Notes: generated from the letters alone by a model not told the origin. DNA of 64,000 bases from Candidatus Bathyarchaeia archaeon (GCA_030019335.1 JASEET010000001.1:186001-250000), one strand, 5' to 3'. Shown: positions 43,456-52,978, numbered from the stretch's first letter. Made by a program: numbers and translations.

Positions 43456-43977
43456 ATGTGCATCCTAGGTAAAGACAAACTGAAAGAACTCATCGAAAAA
43501 TACAAATGCATATACCCACACGACTACAACCTCCTCGACGGAGACAGCTACGTCCTAACAGTCAAACAAGAAACAACCCTACACTACCTAGAACACAAAA
43601 ACCTAACAACCTACGAAATAATCTTCACACCACCAAACTACGTCGCCCACCTAACAGCCAAAAGCAAATACGGACGCATGGGACTATCCTTCCTAAACGC
43701 AGCAAAAGTCCACAGCGGATTCATCGGAAGACTAGCCCTAGAACTCGTAAACCTAAGCAACAACCGCACCCCAATCACAATCAAACGAGGAGACCCCTTC
43801 ATGCACATAGAATTCGTAACAAGACAAGGCGAACCATCACCCTACACCGGACAGTACCAATTCCAATACCTAACCGACGAAGAACTACAAATGTACATTC
43901 CCATCCTGAAAAAAGTTTTCCCAAACTATGATGAACTCGCTAAAACATGGTTTAAAAACAGGCGATTGCCACCATAA
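43456..43977 (+). CDS. dCTP deaminase/dUTPase-family protein
   Basis: 173-residue trimeric-fold nucleotide hydrolase: HLTAKSKYGRMGLSFLNAAK, VHSGFIGRLALELVNLSN and YTGQYQFQYL are the family blocks; the normal dCTP deaminase signature is a little divergent, so dCTP deaminase versus dUTPase is open. Codons prefer A and C in third position, with the plus strand poor in G and T, so that another frame stays open for 141 codons. This composition differs from neighbouring core genes and suggests the gene was acquired with the island. Confidence 0.85.
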   Translation: MCILGKDKLKELIEKYKCIYPHDYNLLDGDSYVLTVKQETTLHYLEHKNLTTYEIIFTPPNYVAHLTAKSKYGRMGLSFLNAAKVHSGFIGRLALELVNLSNNRTPITIKRGDPFMHIEFVTRQGEPSPYTGQYQFQYLTDEELQMYIPILKKVFPNYDELAKTWFKNRRLPP

Positions 43978-44060
43978 AAACAAATTGAATAACGATTCTA
44001 ATTTTCAAAATTGATTCAAAATTCATAACCTTAATCAATAGTAACCCCTCAACAAAATCG

Positions 44061-44069
44061 TTTAAATAT
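44061..44069 (+). promoter_or_regulatory. TATA box of the L10e operon
   Basis: TTTAAATAT, 33 bp upstream of the L10e ATG, with the ribosome binding site AAGGAGG at 44,088-44,094. Confidence 0.6.
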
Positions 44070-44101
44070 CACGATCATGGTATGCTGAAGGAGGAATAAC
44101 T

Positions 44102-44620
44102 ATGCGTGCACGCAATTACAGAGCCGTTAAGGGGCAACCCTACACAAGAAAGAAATTTGTAGGGGGCTTTCCGCCTCCGAAAATAACCAAATTCACCATG
44201 GGAGACACTAAATCAAAATTTGAATACGAAGCCAAGCTCATAGCCTTAGAAAAAGCTCAAATCCGCCACAACGCCCTAGAAGCGGCACGGATAGCAACAA
44301 ACCGTTATCTAGGGGATAAACTCTCCAAAAATTACTGTCTTCATATTCTTCCTTATCCACATGCAATCCTTAGAGAGAACAAGATGATTTTTGGCGCACA
44401 TGCAGACCGTATTTCAGATGGCATGCGAAGGTCTTTCGGAAAACCCATCGGAACCGCGGCACGAGTAAAACCCAACCAAACGCTCATGACCGTTAACGTG
44501 AACGAAGACGGCATCCAAGTCGCCAAAGAGGCTTTAAAACGTGGAAGCGCCAAACTTCCGATTCCATGCAGAATAATCATTGAAAAAGTGCAAGCAGTAG
44601 AAGAGGTGAACTTATCATGA
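44102..44620 (+). CDS. rpl10e: Ribosomal protein L10e (uL16)
   Basis: 172-residue large-subunit protein: MRARNYRAVKGQPYTRKKFV, ADRISDGMRRSFGKPIGTAA and RGSAKLPIPCRIIIEKV. The stop overlaps the ppsA start (ATGA). Confidence 0.97.
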   Translation: MRARNYRAVKGQPYTRKKFVGGFPPPKITKFTMGDTKSKFEYEAKLIALEKAQIRHNALEAARIATNRYLGDKLSKNYCLHILPYPHAILRENKMIFGAHADRISDGMRRSFGKPIGTAARVKPNQTLMTVNVNEDGIQVAKEALKRGSAKLPIPCRIIIEKVQAVEEVNLS

Positions 44621-47097
44621 CAGAAATGAAAAAAGATTTGGTAATATGGTTTGAAAACTTGAGAAAAACGGATATTCCTTCTGTTGGCGGCAAAAACGCC
44701 AACCTAGGTGAGATGATAAATGCGGGCATACCAATTCCACCAGGCTTCGCAGTAACAGCCTACTCCTACAAGAAATTCATCGAAGAAACAGGCATATCCA
44801 CGAAGATTTACGAGATTATAAAGGAAACAGTAACCGACCCAAACGACCCCAAACAATATGAGATAGCCTCCAAAAAAATTCGTGAACTTATCGAATCAAC
44901 ACCCATGCCTAAAGAAATTAAAGACGCCATCAGATCAGCCTACGAAGAACTGTGCAAACGGCTCAGCACAAATGAAGTTTTCGTTGCCGTGCGGTCAAGT
45001 GCCACAGCCGAAGACTTGCCTGACGCATCCTTTGCAGGGCAACAAGAAACATTTCTAAACGTTAAGGGCATCGACGAAGTTCTTGAAAAAACCGTCAAAT
45101 GCTGGTCAAGCCTCTTCACGCCACGAGCAATCTTCTATCGCGATCAGAAGGGTTTTGCTCATGAGCAAGTCTTCGTAAGTGTCGGAATCCAAAAGATGGT
45201 AAATTCAAAAGCTGCAGGCGTTACATTCACAATAAATCCCGTAACTGGCGACCCCAATCAGATAGTTATCGAAGCCAATTATGGTTTGGGCGAATCTGTT
45301 GTTTCTGGGGCAGTTACCCCAGATGATTTTATTGTTGATAAAGCCACCCTAAACATAATTGAGAGGCGTGTAGCCAAAAAAACAGTACAATACGTCCGCG
45401 ACTCAAACACTGGCAAAACAGTTCACATAGAAGTGCCCGTTGAAAAGCAAGAGCAGCCATGCCTAAATGATGAGGAAATTCTCAAACTTGCAGAACTAGC
45501 CACACATATCGAACAACTTTATGTAACAGCCCAAGACATTGAATGGGCAATCGACAGTGGCATACCTTTTCCAGAGAACATTTTCATAGTGCAATCGAGA
45601 CCCGAAACAGTTTGGAGCGTAAAACTTGCGGAAGCCCCAGCAAAAGTTGAAGCTGAGCCAACTGAACCTGCCGAAATGTTAAAAGTTGTTGTTAAGGGGA
45701 TTCCAGCTGGCAAGAGAAGTTATGGTATAGGCGTAGCAAAGGTTGTTTTAAATCCTGACGAAGCCGCTAAAGTCATGGGGAAGGGCGATGTCCTCGTTAC
45801 AGACATGACTAACCCAGATTATGTGCCTTTCATGAAACTTGCAGGAGCCATAGTCACAGACAAAGGCGGAATAACGTGCCACGCAGCCATTGTGAGCCGA
45901 GAGCTAGGTATACCCTGTGTTGTAGGAACAAGGAACGCTACAAAGCTTATGGCCACTGGTAAAGAATACACTGTGGACTCAAGAAGCGGCGTTGTTTATG
46001 AGGGTATATTACCAACTTTAACAGAGCAACTTTCATCTGCAACCCAAGCAGCATCACCAGCATCAAGCACTGCTGGAAACTTCGCAGCGCAAACGGTACC
46101 CGTAACAGCAACAAAAATTTACATGAACTTAGGCGTTCCCGAAAAAATCGAAGATTATAAAGACTTACCTTTCGAAGGCATAGGGCTGATGCGCATAGAA
46201 TTCATCCTAGCCAGCTACATAGGTGAACACCCGCTTTACCTTATAGAAACCGGGCAAGCCCAAAAATTTGTGGACAAACTAGCAGAAGGAATCGCAACTG
46301 TTGCAAGAGCCATACAGCCACGCCCAGTTGTTGTACGCTTCAGCGACTTCAAAACAAACGAGTACAGAGAACTAAAAGGCGGCAAAAAATACGAAATTGT
46401 TGAAGCCAACCCAATGCTTGGATGGAGAGGATGCAGCCGCTACATAAGCTCGTGGTACGAAAAAGCGTTTAGGCTCGAGTGCCAAACCATTAGGAAATGC
46501 CGTGAAGAATGGGCCCTCAAAAACGTCTGGGTCATGCTTCCAGTTGTCCGCACTGTTTGGGAAGCCAAAAAATGCTTAGAGATTATGCGTGAAGAAGGCT
46601 TAGAAAGGTCAAGAGATTTTAAGGTGTGGTTCATGGCTGAAACACCATCAATCGCCATACTTGCAGACGAGTTCTCAAAACTATGCGACGGCTTCTCCAT
46701 AGGCTCAAACGACATGACCCAAGGCATACTCATGATTGACAGAGACTCTGAACGCCTAGGACAAATGGGATACTTCGACGAAAGAGACCCAGCCATAAAA
46801 AGGATAATCGCCCACCTGATTAAAGTGGCCCACGAACATGGATGCACGGTCTCTATATGCGGAGAAGCCCCCTCAAACCTACCAGACTTCACAGAATTTC
46901 TTGTAAGGGCTGGAATCGACAGCATATCGGTAAACGCAGATGCGGTAATTGCCACCAAAAAACTCGTTGCAAGCATAGAACAAAAAATAATCCTTGAACA
47001 ACTCGCCGAACAGCGTGAAAGAGCCTTGGGGCATTCAATCCGAAAGCCAAAACAGGATTGGGAATGGACACACCGATGGGGCGAAACAGTAGAGTAG
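44617..47097 (+). CDS. ppsA: Phosphoenolpyruvate synthase
   Basis: 826-residue enzyme converting pyruvate to PEP with ATP. Domains in order: ATP-grasp-like N-terminal PPDK domain (SVGGKNANLGEMINAGIPIP, VRSSATAEDLPDASFAGQQE), the phosphohistidine domain with GGITCHAAIVSRELG (His422), and the TIM-barrel C-terminal PEP domain with the catalytic Cys near VSICGEAP. A Ser/Ala-rich linker (TQAASPASSTAGN) separates the last two. Coupled to L10e by ATGA overlap. With POR in the window it can support gluconeogenesis from acetyl-CoA. Confidence 0.96.
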   Translation: MTEMKKDLVIWFENLRKTDIPSVGGKNANLGEMINAGIPIPPGFAVTAYSYKKFIEETGISTKIYEIIKETVTDPNDPKQYEIASKKIRELIESTPMPKEIKDAIRSAYEELCKRLSTNEVFVAVRSSATAEDLPDASFAGQQETFLNVKGIDEVLEKTVKCWSSLFTPRAIFYRDQKGFAHEQVFVSVGIQKMVNSKAAGVTFTINPVTGDPNQIVIEANYGLGESVVSGAVTPDDFIVDKATLNIIERRVAKKTVQYVRDSNTGKTVHIEVPVEKQEQPCLNDEEILKLAELATHIEQLYVTAQDIEWAIDSGIPFPENIFIVQSRPETVWSVKLAEAPAKVEAEPTEPAEMLKVVVKGIPAGKRSYGIGVAKVVLNPDEAAKVMGKGDVLVTDMTNPDYVPFMKLAGAIVTDKGGITCHAAIVSRELGIPCVVGTRNATKLMATGKEYTVDSRSGVVYEGILPTLTEQLSSATQAASPASSTAGNFAAQTVPVTATKIYMNLGVPEKIEDYKDLPFEGIGLMRIEFILASYIGEHPLYLIETGQAQKFVDKLAEGIATVARAIQPRPVVVRFSDFKTNEYRELKGGKKYEIVEANPMLGWRGCSRYISSWYEKAFRLECQTIRKCREEWALKNVWVMLPVVRTVWEAKKCLEIMREEGLERSRDFKVWFMAETPSIAILADEFSKLCDGFSIGSNDMTQGILMIDRDSERLGQMGYFDERDPAIKRIIAHLIKVAHEHGCTVSICGEAPSNLPDFTEFLVRAGIDSISVNADAVIATKKLVASIEQKIILEQLAEQRERALGHSIRKPKQDWEWTHRWGETVE

Positions 47098-47162
47098 CAA
47101 TCCCGCGTTATCTCCTCTTATAAAACATGCTTATACCAACGCAATGTTTTGAGCGTGTTTGC

Positions 47163-48164
47163 ATGAAACAATTCGATCTTGAAGAAGAAAGAGTAAAACA
47201 AGAAATACTTAGGCTTGGGGCAAAGCGCGTTTTAATCCAACTTCCCGAAGGTCTAAAACCCGAAGGACTCCTCCTAGCAAAAGTTGTCGAAAAAACGGGT
47301 GCTTTACCCATTGTTTCTGCAGACCCATGCTATGGTGCATGCGACTTGGCAACAGCAGAGGCTGAAAGTCTAGGCGTAGACTTGATAATCCATTATGGAC
47401 ATTCGAAACTGCTGAAGTATGAACGGGTGCCCACACTCTATGTGGAAGCCAGAGCAACCGTAAAGGTGGATGTCGCCGTTGAGAAAGCCTTGCCTCTGCT
47501 GGAGGAATGGCATAAAATAGGTTTGGCTACGACTGTTCAGCATGTACAAACCCTTGATGGTGCTAGAGAAATTTTGCTTCACGCCGGAAAAACCGTTATC
47601 ATCGGCGATGCTGGACACGTGAACTACCCAGGACAAGTAATTGGGTGCAATTACAGCAATGCCAAATCAGTAGCAGACGGTGTTGAAGCCTTTCTCTTCA
47701 TCGGTGGTGGACGATTTCACGCCCTAGGCGTAGCCCTCTCAACATCCAAAACAACAATAGTTGCCGACCCATATGAAAAGAGAGCGTACTCAGTTAATGA
47801 AGAGGCTAGAAAAATCCTCAAACAAAGGTGGGCAAGCATAGAAGAAGCTAAAAAAGCGAAAACCTTTGCAGTTTTAGTTGGGTTAAAACCCGGACAGAGA
47901 AGACTGGAAGAAGCGTTGAGCATAAGGGAAAAACTTGAAAAAAATGGAAAGGCAACCCATCTTTTTGCTGTTAGAAATATCCATCCAGAAGTGCCTATGG
48001 AATTCCCAACTGTGGACGCTTATGTGAACACGGCTTGTCCAAGAGTATCCCTAGACGACGCTTCAAAATTCCAGAAACCAGTGCTTACAATGAATGAGAC
48101 ACTTGTGGCTGTTGGCGAATTATCTTGGGAAGAATTATGCAGAAAAAGCTTATTCGAAAGCTAG
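47163..48164 (+). CDS. dph2: Diphthamide biosynthesis enzyme Dph2
   Basis: Radical SAM-type enzyme that adds the ACP group to His of elongation factor 2. The three cluster cysteines are visible at C60 or C56 (ADPCYGACDL), C162 (VIGCNYSNA) and C292 (VNTACPRVSLDD). 334 residues from ATG 47163; the upstream in-frame reading (from 47127) is not needed. It overlaps the next gene by 28 bp. Confidence 0.95.
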   Translation: MKQFDLEEERVKQEILRLGAKRVLIQLPEGLKPEGLLLAKVVEKTGALPIVSADPCYGACDLATAEAESLGVDLIIHYGHSKLLKYERVPTLYVEARATVKVDVAVEKALPLLEEWHKIGLATTVQHVQTLDGAREILLHAGKTVIIGDAGHVNYPGQVIGCNYSNAKSVADGVEAFLFIGGGRFHALGVALSTSKTTIVADPYEKRAYSVNEEARKILKQRWASIEEAKKAKTFAVLVGLKPGQRRLEEALSIREKLEKNGKATHLFAVRNIHPEVPMEFPTVDAYVNTACPRVSLDDASKFQKPVLTMNETLVAVGELSWEELCRKSLFES

Positions 48165-48823
48165 ATTTGGAGATGCTGCTCTCACAAATTGAGCCGCACC
48201 CCTCACCAAAACCAAGCCTCGAACAATACACAATTCCAGCAGATGTTGCAGCGACCATACTCTATATTGCAGCTTACACACATAACGACATAGTCAACAA
48301 AACAATTTTAGATTTAGGTTGCGGCACCGGAAGACTAGCTTTAGGAGCAGCTTTTCTAGGTGCAGAAAAAGTCGTAGGCGTGGACATAGACAAAATTGCA
48401 ATAAAAGTAGCTTATGAAAATTCGGTGAAGACCGAATTAAAAAATAGGGTGCAGTGGATTGCTGCAGATATAGATGTTGTGCATGGAAAATTTGACACCG
48501 TTTTGCAGAATCCACCATTTGGCGTACAGAGGCGAAAGGCTGACCGCAAATTCTTGGAAAAAGCCTTAGAAGTAGGCAAAGTAATCTACTCTCTTCACAA
48601 GAGCTCACACAAAGACAAAACATTCATTAAAAAATTGAAGACCTGCGGAACGGCTATTGTGCCGGTCTCTCCATCTTCCTTCTTTAAAAAGTTTGTTGAG
48701 GAACATGGTGGAACAATTGAGGCGGTTTACGCCATGTTAACGACCATTCCACATATGTTCAACTTTCACACGAAGCGAAAATATGAGTTTGTGGTTGATT
48801 TATATATTATAGAGGGAGAGTGA
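48137..48823 (+). CDS. METTL5-like N6-adenine rRNA methyltransferase
   Basis: About 228 residues. Motif I TILDLGCGTGRLALGAA and motif IV QNPPFGVQRRKADRKFLEKA (NPPF) fit METTL5, which in eukaryotes methylates N6 of an adenine in 18S rRNA. The N-terminal HPSPKPSLEQYTIPADVAAT is also family-like. Start ATG 48137 has GGGAAG upstream and lies inside dph2. The partner TRMT112 is not in the window. Confidence 0.9.
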   Translation: MQKKLIRKLDLEMLLSQIEPHPSPKPSLEQYTIPADVAATILYIAAYTHNDIVNKTILDLGCGTGRLALGAAFLGAEKVVGVDIDKIAIKVAYENSVKTELKNRVQWIAADIDVVHGKFDTVLQNPPFGVQRRKADRKFLEKALEVGKVIYSLHKSSHKDKTFIKKLKTCGTAIVPVSPSSFFKKFVEEHGGTIEAVYAMLTTIPHMFNFHTKRKYEFVVDLYIIEGE

Positions 48824-49608
48824 ACAATGTGGTTACTAAAATATCGGTTTGCCTTGAGGTAGGTCCGGAAGGAACTGGTGCCTTTGTTCCAAGCTGTCCG
48901 GGCTGCTGGGTTTTCGGACGAACACCGGAAAGAGCCTTAATGAAAGTAAAGATTGCAATCGCTGAATGGTTTGAATGGATGAAGAAACATGGAGAGCAAG
49001 TTCCAACAGAGACGAAAGATTTTGATGTAGAAGTCGCCGAGATGCTAAGAGTTGATTATAATCCCGTTGAAGCTGGCAAGCCAGAACCACTCTTTTGGTC
49101 CGAACTACATCCAATCACCAAGAAAGACATTGTAAGAACCATGCGTCTAATGACGTATTCCCGTGAAGATCTGCTGAAGCTTGTTTCCAACATAAGCAAT
49201 GAATGTCTTGATTGGTTGCCTCCCAAAAACCCCCGCACAATAAGAAACTGTTTACGACACATAGCATATGTTGAACCATGGTATATAACTCGCTTAAACG
49301 TTGACCTACCAAGCAAGCGTCCAAGAAATGTTTTTAAAATGCTTGATTACACACGCAAAATAGTGGTTGACTATCTAAGAGGCTTCCCGCGAGATAAAAT
49401 GAGTGGTATTTTTCAACCCAAAAAAGACCTGAGTCCTACATGTAATCTATGGACAGCCAGAAAAGTATTGCGCAGATTGGTAGACCATGAAAGACTTCAC
49501 ACAAAATACATAGAAAAAGTGTTACAGATGTACGAGGAGAAGAAGCATGCTTTGCTTTGTCAAAACAAATCAAAAGGTTTATTGAGAGGTGTGAAGGAGT
49601 ACAAATAG
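48820..49608 (+). CDS. HicB-like/DinB-like two-domain protein
   Basis: 262 residues. Residues 1-75 resemble HicB partial-RNase-H antitoxins (VCLEVGPEGTGAFVPSCPGC, GRTPERALMKVKIAIAEWFE). The remainder is a DinB/YfiT-like four-helix bundle: SREDLLKLVSNISNECLDWL, RHIAYVEPWYITRL, and RRLVDHERLHTKYIEKV with possible metal-binding histidines. Such fusions occur in archaea and bacteria, function unknown. Start GTG 48820 overlaps the methyltransferase stop by 4 bp, so it is in the rRNA/EF2 modification run. Confidence 0.85.
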   Translation: MNNVVTKISVCLEVGPEGTGAFVPSCPGCWVFGRTPERALMKVKIAIAEWFEWMKKHGEQVPTETKDFDVEVAEMLRVDYNPVEAGKPEPLFWSELHPITKKDIVRTMRLMTYSREDLLKLVSNISNECLDWLPPKNPRTIRNCLRHIAYVEPWYITRLNVDLPSKRPRNVFKMLDYTRKIVVDYLRGFPRDKMSGIFQPKKDLSPTCNLWTARKVLRRLVDHERLHTKYIEKVLQMYEEKKHALLCQNKSKGLLRGVKEYK

Positions 49609-49684
49609 ATTCATAGTGAATGTTTACGATTCAGTAATGCGTAAGCATTTGATTGTATAAACTTCGTGATAAAAAGGGATTTAA

Positions 49685-50266
49685 ATGAATTCACAGTCAT
49701 CGGGACGGAAGAGCGGTCAATTCGTGTTGCCAGGCGAACGCTTAGGCGTAATTGAAGAGTTTATCCCAGATGCCGGAACATATGTAAAAGATGGAGTTAT
49801 ATGTTCAAAAGTTGTTGGTCGTGCCTTACTTGACCTTTTAAATAAACGTGTTTCGGTTTGTTCACTAGTTCATGAAGCAAGAGTTCCGAAAGTTGGAAGC
49901 ATAGTCCTAGGACAAGTTTCAAACGTTCAAACCCAAAATGCTGGCGTACGAATCTTTAACATAGGCAAGAAACAGCTTTCAGGCTTTTTCACGGGCATCC
50001 TACACATTTCTGATGTACAGCTAAGATATGTTGAGTCAATGTTTAATGTCTGCAAACCCGGCGATATTATACGCGCCAAGGTAATCAGCGAGAAGAACAA
50101 AGTTTACCATTTATCCACTAAAGATAAAAATTTAGGTGTGGTTTACGCTTTTTGTTCGCGATGTGGCTACATGTTGGAACTAAAGCGGCAAGGCATGTAC
50201 TGTCCAAGATGTGGGAAAATTGAAAAGCGTAAAACTGCATTAGATTATGGAAAGGGAATAATATAG
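49685..50266 (+). CDS. csl4: Exosome RNA-binding subunit Csl4
   Basis: 193-residue cap protein of the archaeal exosome. N-terminal domain FVLPGERLGVIEEFIPDAG, central S1 domain (VGSIVLGQVSNVQTQNAGVR, SDVQLRYV), and a C-terminal zinc ribbon CSRCGYMLELKRQGMYCPRC. Upstream of Rpo11, a common arrangement. Confidence 0.96.
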   Translation: MNSQSSGRKSGQFVLPGERLGVIEEFIPDAGTYVKDGVICSKVVGRALLDLLNKRVSVCSLVHEARVPKVGSIVLGQVSNVQTQNAGVRIFNIGKKQLSGFFTGILHISDVQLRYVESMFNVCKPGDIIRAKVISEKNKVYHLSTKDKNLGVVYAFCSRCGYMLELKRQGMYCPRCGKIEKRKTALDYGKGII

Positions 50267-50288
50267 CGTAAGAGGAGATCGTGGGTAA

Positions 50289-50573
50289 ATGAAAGTTAAA
50301 ACATTGAAGAAGACCTCAAGCGAACTTAAAATAGAAGTTGAAGGCATTGGGCACACCATTTGTAATCTACTGCAAAAAAGGCTTTTGGAAGATGAAAACG
50401 TGGATTTAGCTGGTTATGACATACCCCATCCATTGTCCTCAAACTCCGTGATCTATATCCGCACAAAAGGCAATATGAAACCTGAAGAAGCGTTACGAAA
50501 TGCTGTGAAAAAGGCACATGAGATGAACAAAGAATTCAGCAAAGAACTTAAAAAAGCCCTCAAAAAAATTTAA
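50289..50573 (+). CDS. rpo11: RNA polymerase subunit Rpo11 (RpoL)
   Basis: 94-residue partner of Rpo3: ELKIEVEGIGHTICNLLQKR, DIPHPLSSNSVIYIRTKGNM and KPEEALRNAVKKAHEM. GGAGATCGTGGGTAA precedes its ATG. Follows csl4; convergent with the RNase III-like gene, overlapping it by 14 bp. Confidence 0.95.
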   Translation: MKVKTLKKTSSELKIEVEGIGHTICNLLQKRLLEDENVDLAGYDIPHPLSSNSVIYIRTKGNMKPEEALRNAVKKAHEMNKEFSKELKKALKKI

Positions 50574-50973
50574 TTCTGCCCTTTATTGTTGCAAGCAGCT
50601 GGCTGAAGCCCTCAACGGAGTCATCGGTTTTTTCCAGCATTGCAACACTCTCCTCTAACGTGATGTAGTTATAGAGCCAAGCATAAACGATTAACGCTTC
50701 TGCAGCATCAGCCAGCATATGACGCGTCATTCTTGATGGCATGTATCCTCTTAATCCAGCTTTTTTAACCGCTTCAGCAAGCACACCCCCCTTAACTTTC
50801 GCGCCTGAAGGTTTCCCTCTTCTGTTCGATAAAGCTAGCGAGTAGACAAAGTTTATGTACGTGTCTCCAAGAGACGCTAGTTTATGGTCTGTCAACACTT
50901 CAGCTAGGTTCCTATGAGTTTTTATGAAAGAAAATGTTTTACCACGTTTTTTCAAAACTGAACACCTCTGCAT
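50560..50973 (-). CDS. RNase III-domain-like archaeal protein
   Basis: 137 residues: LASLGDTYINFVYSLALSNR and DAAEALIVYAWL match the two helices carrying RNase III acidic residues, with LGDTYI in place of the classical LEFLGDA. There is no double-strand RNA-binding domain. Archaeal members of this kind are poorly characterised. It overlaps rpo11 at their 3' ends. Confidence 0.83.
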   Translation of the reverse strand: MQRCSVLKKRGKTFSFIKTHRNLAEVLTDHKLASLGDTYINFVYSLALSNRRGKPSGAKVKGGVLAEAVKKAGLRGYMPSRMTRHMLADAAEALIVYAWLYNYITLEESVAMLEKTDDSVEGFSQLLATIKGRIKFF

Positions 50974-51042
50974 TACTGTTATTCTTCGCTAAACTTATAA
51001 TGCCTCTTTCCCCATATTTTGTGACATCGTTGAGGAATAGTT

Positions 51043-51630
51043 TTGACCTGCAAAAAATTTCGCGTGATTAAGCCTGAAATCCGCGTTCTGGGAGTTGATG
51101 ATGGAGTATTTACGCCTCACATGAAAGGTCTTGTATCGGTTGTTGGAGTTGTTTTTCGCGGTGGATACTGGCTTGACGGCGTGATGCACACGAAAGTGGA
51201 AGTGGACGGATTTGACGCTACAAGTAAAATAGCTTCCATGATACTTAACTCGCCCCATTACAAGCAGTTAAGGGTCCTAATGCTTAACGGGGTAACATTT
51301 GCAGGCTTCAACGTTGTTGACATCAAAAAGCTTAACATGAAAACAAAACTTCCAGTCATAGCGGTTACACGTGAAAAACCAAACTTTGCAGAAATCCGCG
51401 AGGCTCTTAAAAATTTACCAAAAAGCGAAGAACGTTGGAAAGCTATCCTAAACGCTGGAAAAATATTTGAGGTGTCCACCAGAAGCGAAAGCGAGAAAAT
51501 CTATATGCAAATCTCCGGAATTCTTGAAGAGGATGCAAGAAAAATCTTACAGTTAACTTCCACTCGAAGCAATGTTCCTGAAGCATTACGCGTAGCACAT
51601 CTCATCGCTTCCGGAATCAGCACCGTTTAG
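51043..51630 (+). CDS. DUF99 family protein
   Basis: 195-residue archaeal DUF99 member: KPEIRVLGVDDGVFTPHMKG, GVVFRGGYWLDGVMHTKVEV, LMLNGVTFAGFNVVDIKKL and PVIAVTREKPNF. The family includes putative endonuclease-V-like proteins; catalysis is not established for this one. Start TTG 51043 with TGAGGAATA upstream; GTG 51064 is an alternative. Confidence 0.87.
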   Translation: MTCKKFRVIKPEIRVLGVDDGVFTPHMKGLVSVVGVVFRGGYWLDGVMHTKVEVDGFDATSKIASMILNSPHYKQLRVLMLNGVTFAGFNVVDIKKLNMKTKLPVIAVTREKPNFAEIREALKNLPKSEERWKAILNAGKIFEVSTRSESEKIYMQISGILEEDARKILQLTSTRSNVPEALRVAHLIASGISTV

Positions 51631-51710
51631 TCCCAATCTTTATTGCAATAAGAAAAGGTTTAAAAGGAACCATGTTAAGGGAAAACAAACGAACAGCGGA
51701 GTAAAAAGCC

Positions 51711-52064
51711 ATGGAATTTTGTCCCAAATGCGGATCCCGTCTCGTACCCAAAAAGGGAAAGACCGGCAAAAAAGCGTCAATAATGTTTGTTTGTCCGAAA
51801 TGCGACTATAAAAAGCAGACATTAACCGAGAAAGTCACGCCAAAAGTTGCAAAAGTTATACAGCATAACCCGCAACAACTTGTGGCAGTAATAAGTAAGG
51901 AAGAGCAGAAACTGCGAACATTACCCACGGTTAGAGTTGAATGTCCCAGATGCGGAAACAATTTGGCTTATGTTTGGCAAGTACAGACGAGAGGCGCTGA
52001 CGAGTCGTCAACACAGTTCTTACGATGTACAAAATGCGGATACACATTCAGAGAATACAGCTAA
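51711..52064 (+). CDS. tfs: Transcription factor S (TFS)
   Basis: 117-residue TFIIS-like transcript-cleavage factor: N-terminal ribbon MEFCPKCGSRLVPKK / CPKC and C-terminal ribbon CPRCGNNLAYVWQ / CTKCGYTF, with the acidic hairpin RGADESSTQF that enters the polymerase secondary channel. Next to pcn, as in many archaea. Confidence 0.96.
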   Translation: MEFCPKCGSRLVPKKGKTGKKASIMFVCPKCDYKKQTLTEKVTPKVAKVIQHNPQQLVAVISKEEQKLRTLPTVRVECPRCGNNLAYVWQVQTRGADESSTQFLRCTKCGYTFREYS

Positions 52065-52209
52065 AACTTCTGTTTCCCTTCAGTAGGCGTTGCATTACCC
52101 GAAGCAGTCCATAGATTTCTCAAGGGAAATGTACAATTACCCAGCATCACGCTTAAGTGTGTAAAGTCTTTTATAACAACTACGCATATCCATTAAAAGA
52201 GGGAATGCT

Positions 52210-52965
52210 ATGTTCAAACTCAAAGTGGCCGACGCTAAACTCTTAAGGGACATGGCTACAGCCATATCTATACTCGTAGATGAAGCCACATTCAAAATCG
52301 ACCCTGAAAACTTAAAACTGCGAGCAATGGACCCGTCACGCGTTGCCATGGTTGATTTTGAGTGGCCTAAAACGGTTTTTGAAGAATACACATGCACAAA
52401 GCCGACAAAAATGTGCATAAACATAAGTGAGTTACTAAAACTGCTTAAAAGAGCTGGCAAAAACGAAGTTGTAGAACTTTCTCTTGATGAGAAAACCGGA
52501 CGCTTGCAAGTGAAAATAACTGGAAGATACACACGGAACTTCACTATGCCCACGCTTGAAGCCTCAGAAGAGGATGTGCCAACACCAAAAATAACCTTCA
52601 ATGTTAAAGCTAAAGCCACAACCGAGGGCTTACACCAAGCAATCGAAGACGCTCAACTTGTAAGCGACCACGTCCGAATCCAAGTAGACACGGAAAAACT
52701 AGTCTTTCATGCAGCAGGCGACCTTATGGGTGCAACGATAGAGCTTCAAAAGGGAAGCGACGCCCTTCTAGACCTAGAAGCCAGAGAGCCTTCAAAAGCA
52801 ACTTTCAGTCTAGGCTATCTCTCAGAGATCATAAAGGCCGCGTCTGCAACATCTGACATAGCAACACTGGAATTTTCAACAGATATGCCCATAAAACTAG
52901 ACTTCCAACAAACAAAAGAGGGAAAACTAACGTTCTACTTGGCACCAAGGATCGAAACAGAATAA
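52210..52965 (+). CDS. pcn: Sliding clamp PCNA
   Basis: 251-residue clamp: MFKLKVADAKLLRDMATAIS, LRAMDPSRVAMVDFEWPK, the SLGYLSEIIKAASATSD helix of the second domain and a C-terminal strand (LTFYLAPRIETE). It links to PolD and primase in this region. GAGGG before ATG 52210; TATA-like TTTTATAAC upstream. Confidence 0.96.
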   Translation: MFKLKVADAKLLRDMATAISILVDEATFKIDPENLKLRAMDPSRVAMVDFEWPKTVFEEYTCTKPTKMCINISELLKLLKRAGKNEVVELSLDEKTGRLQVKITGRYTRNFTMPTLEASEEDVPTPKITFNVKAKATTEGLHQAIEDAQLVSDHVRIQVDTEKLVFHAAGDLMGATIELQKGSDALLDLEAREPSKATFSLGYLSEIIKAASATSDIATLEFSTDMPIKLDFQQTKEGKLTFYLAPRIETE

Positions 52966-52978
52966 CTGTGAAAACAAA

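Noticed and set aside
43506-43931. A second plus-strand frame of 141 codons rich in Arg, Pro and Thr inside the deaminase-like gene
   Set aside because: It exists only because the real gene uses few codons with G or T; its composition is low-complexity and has no family match.
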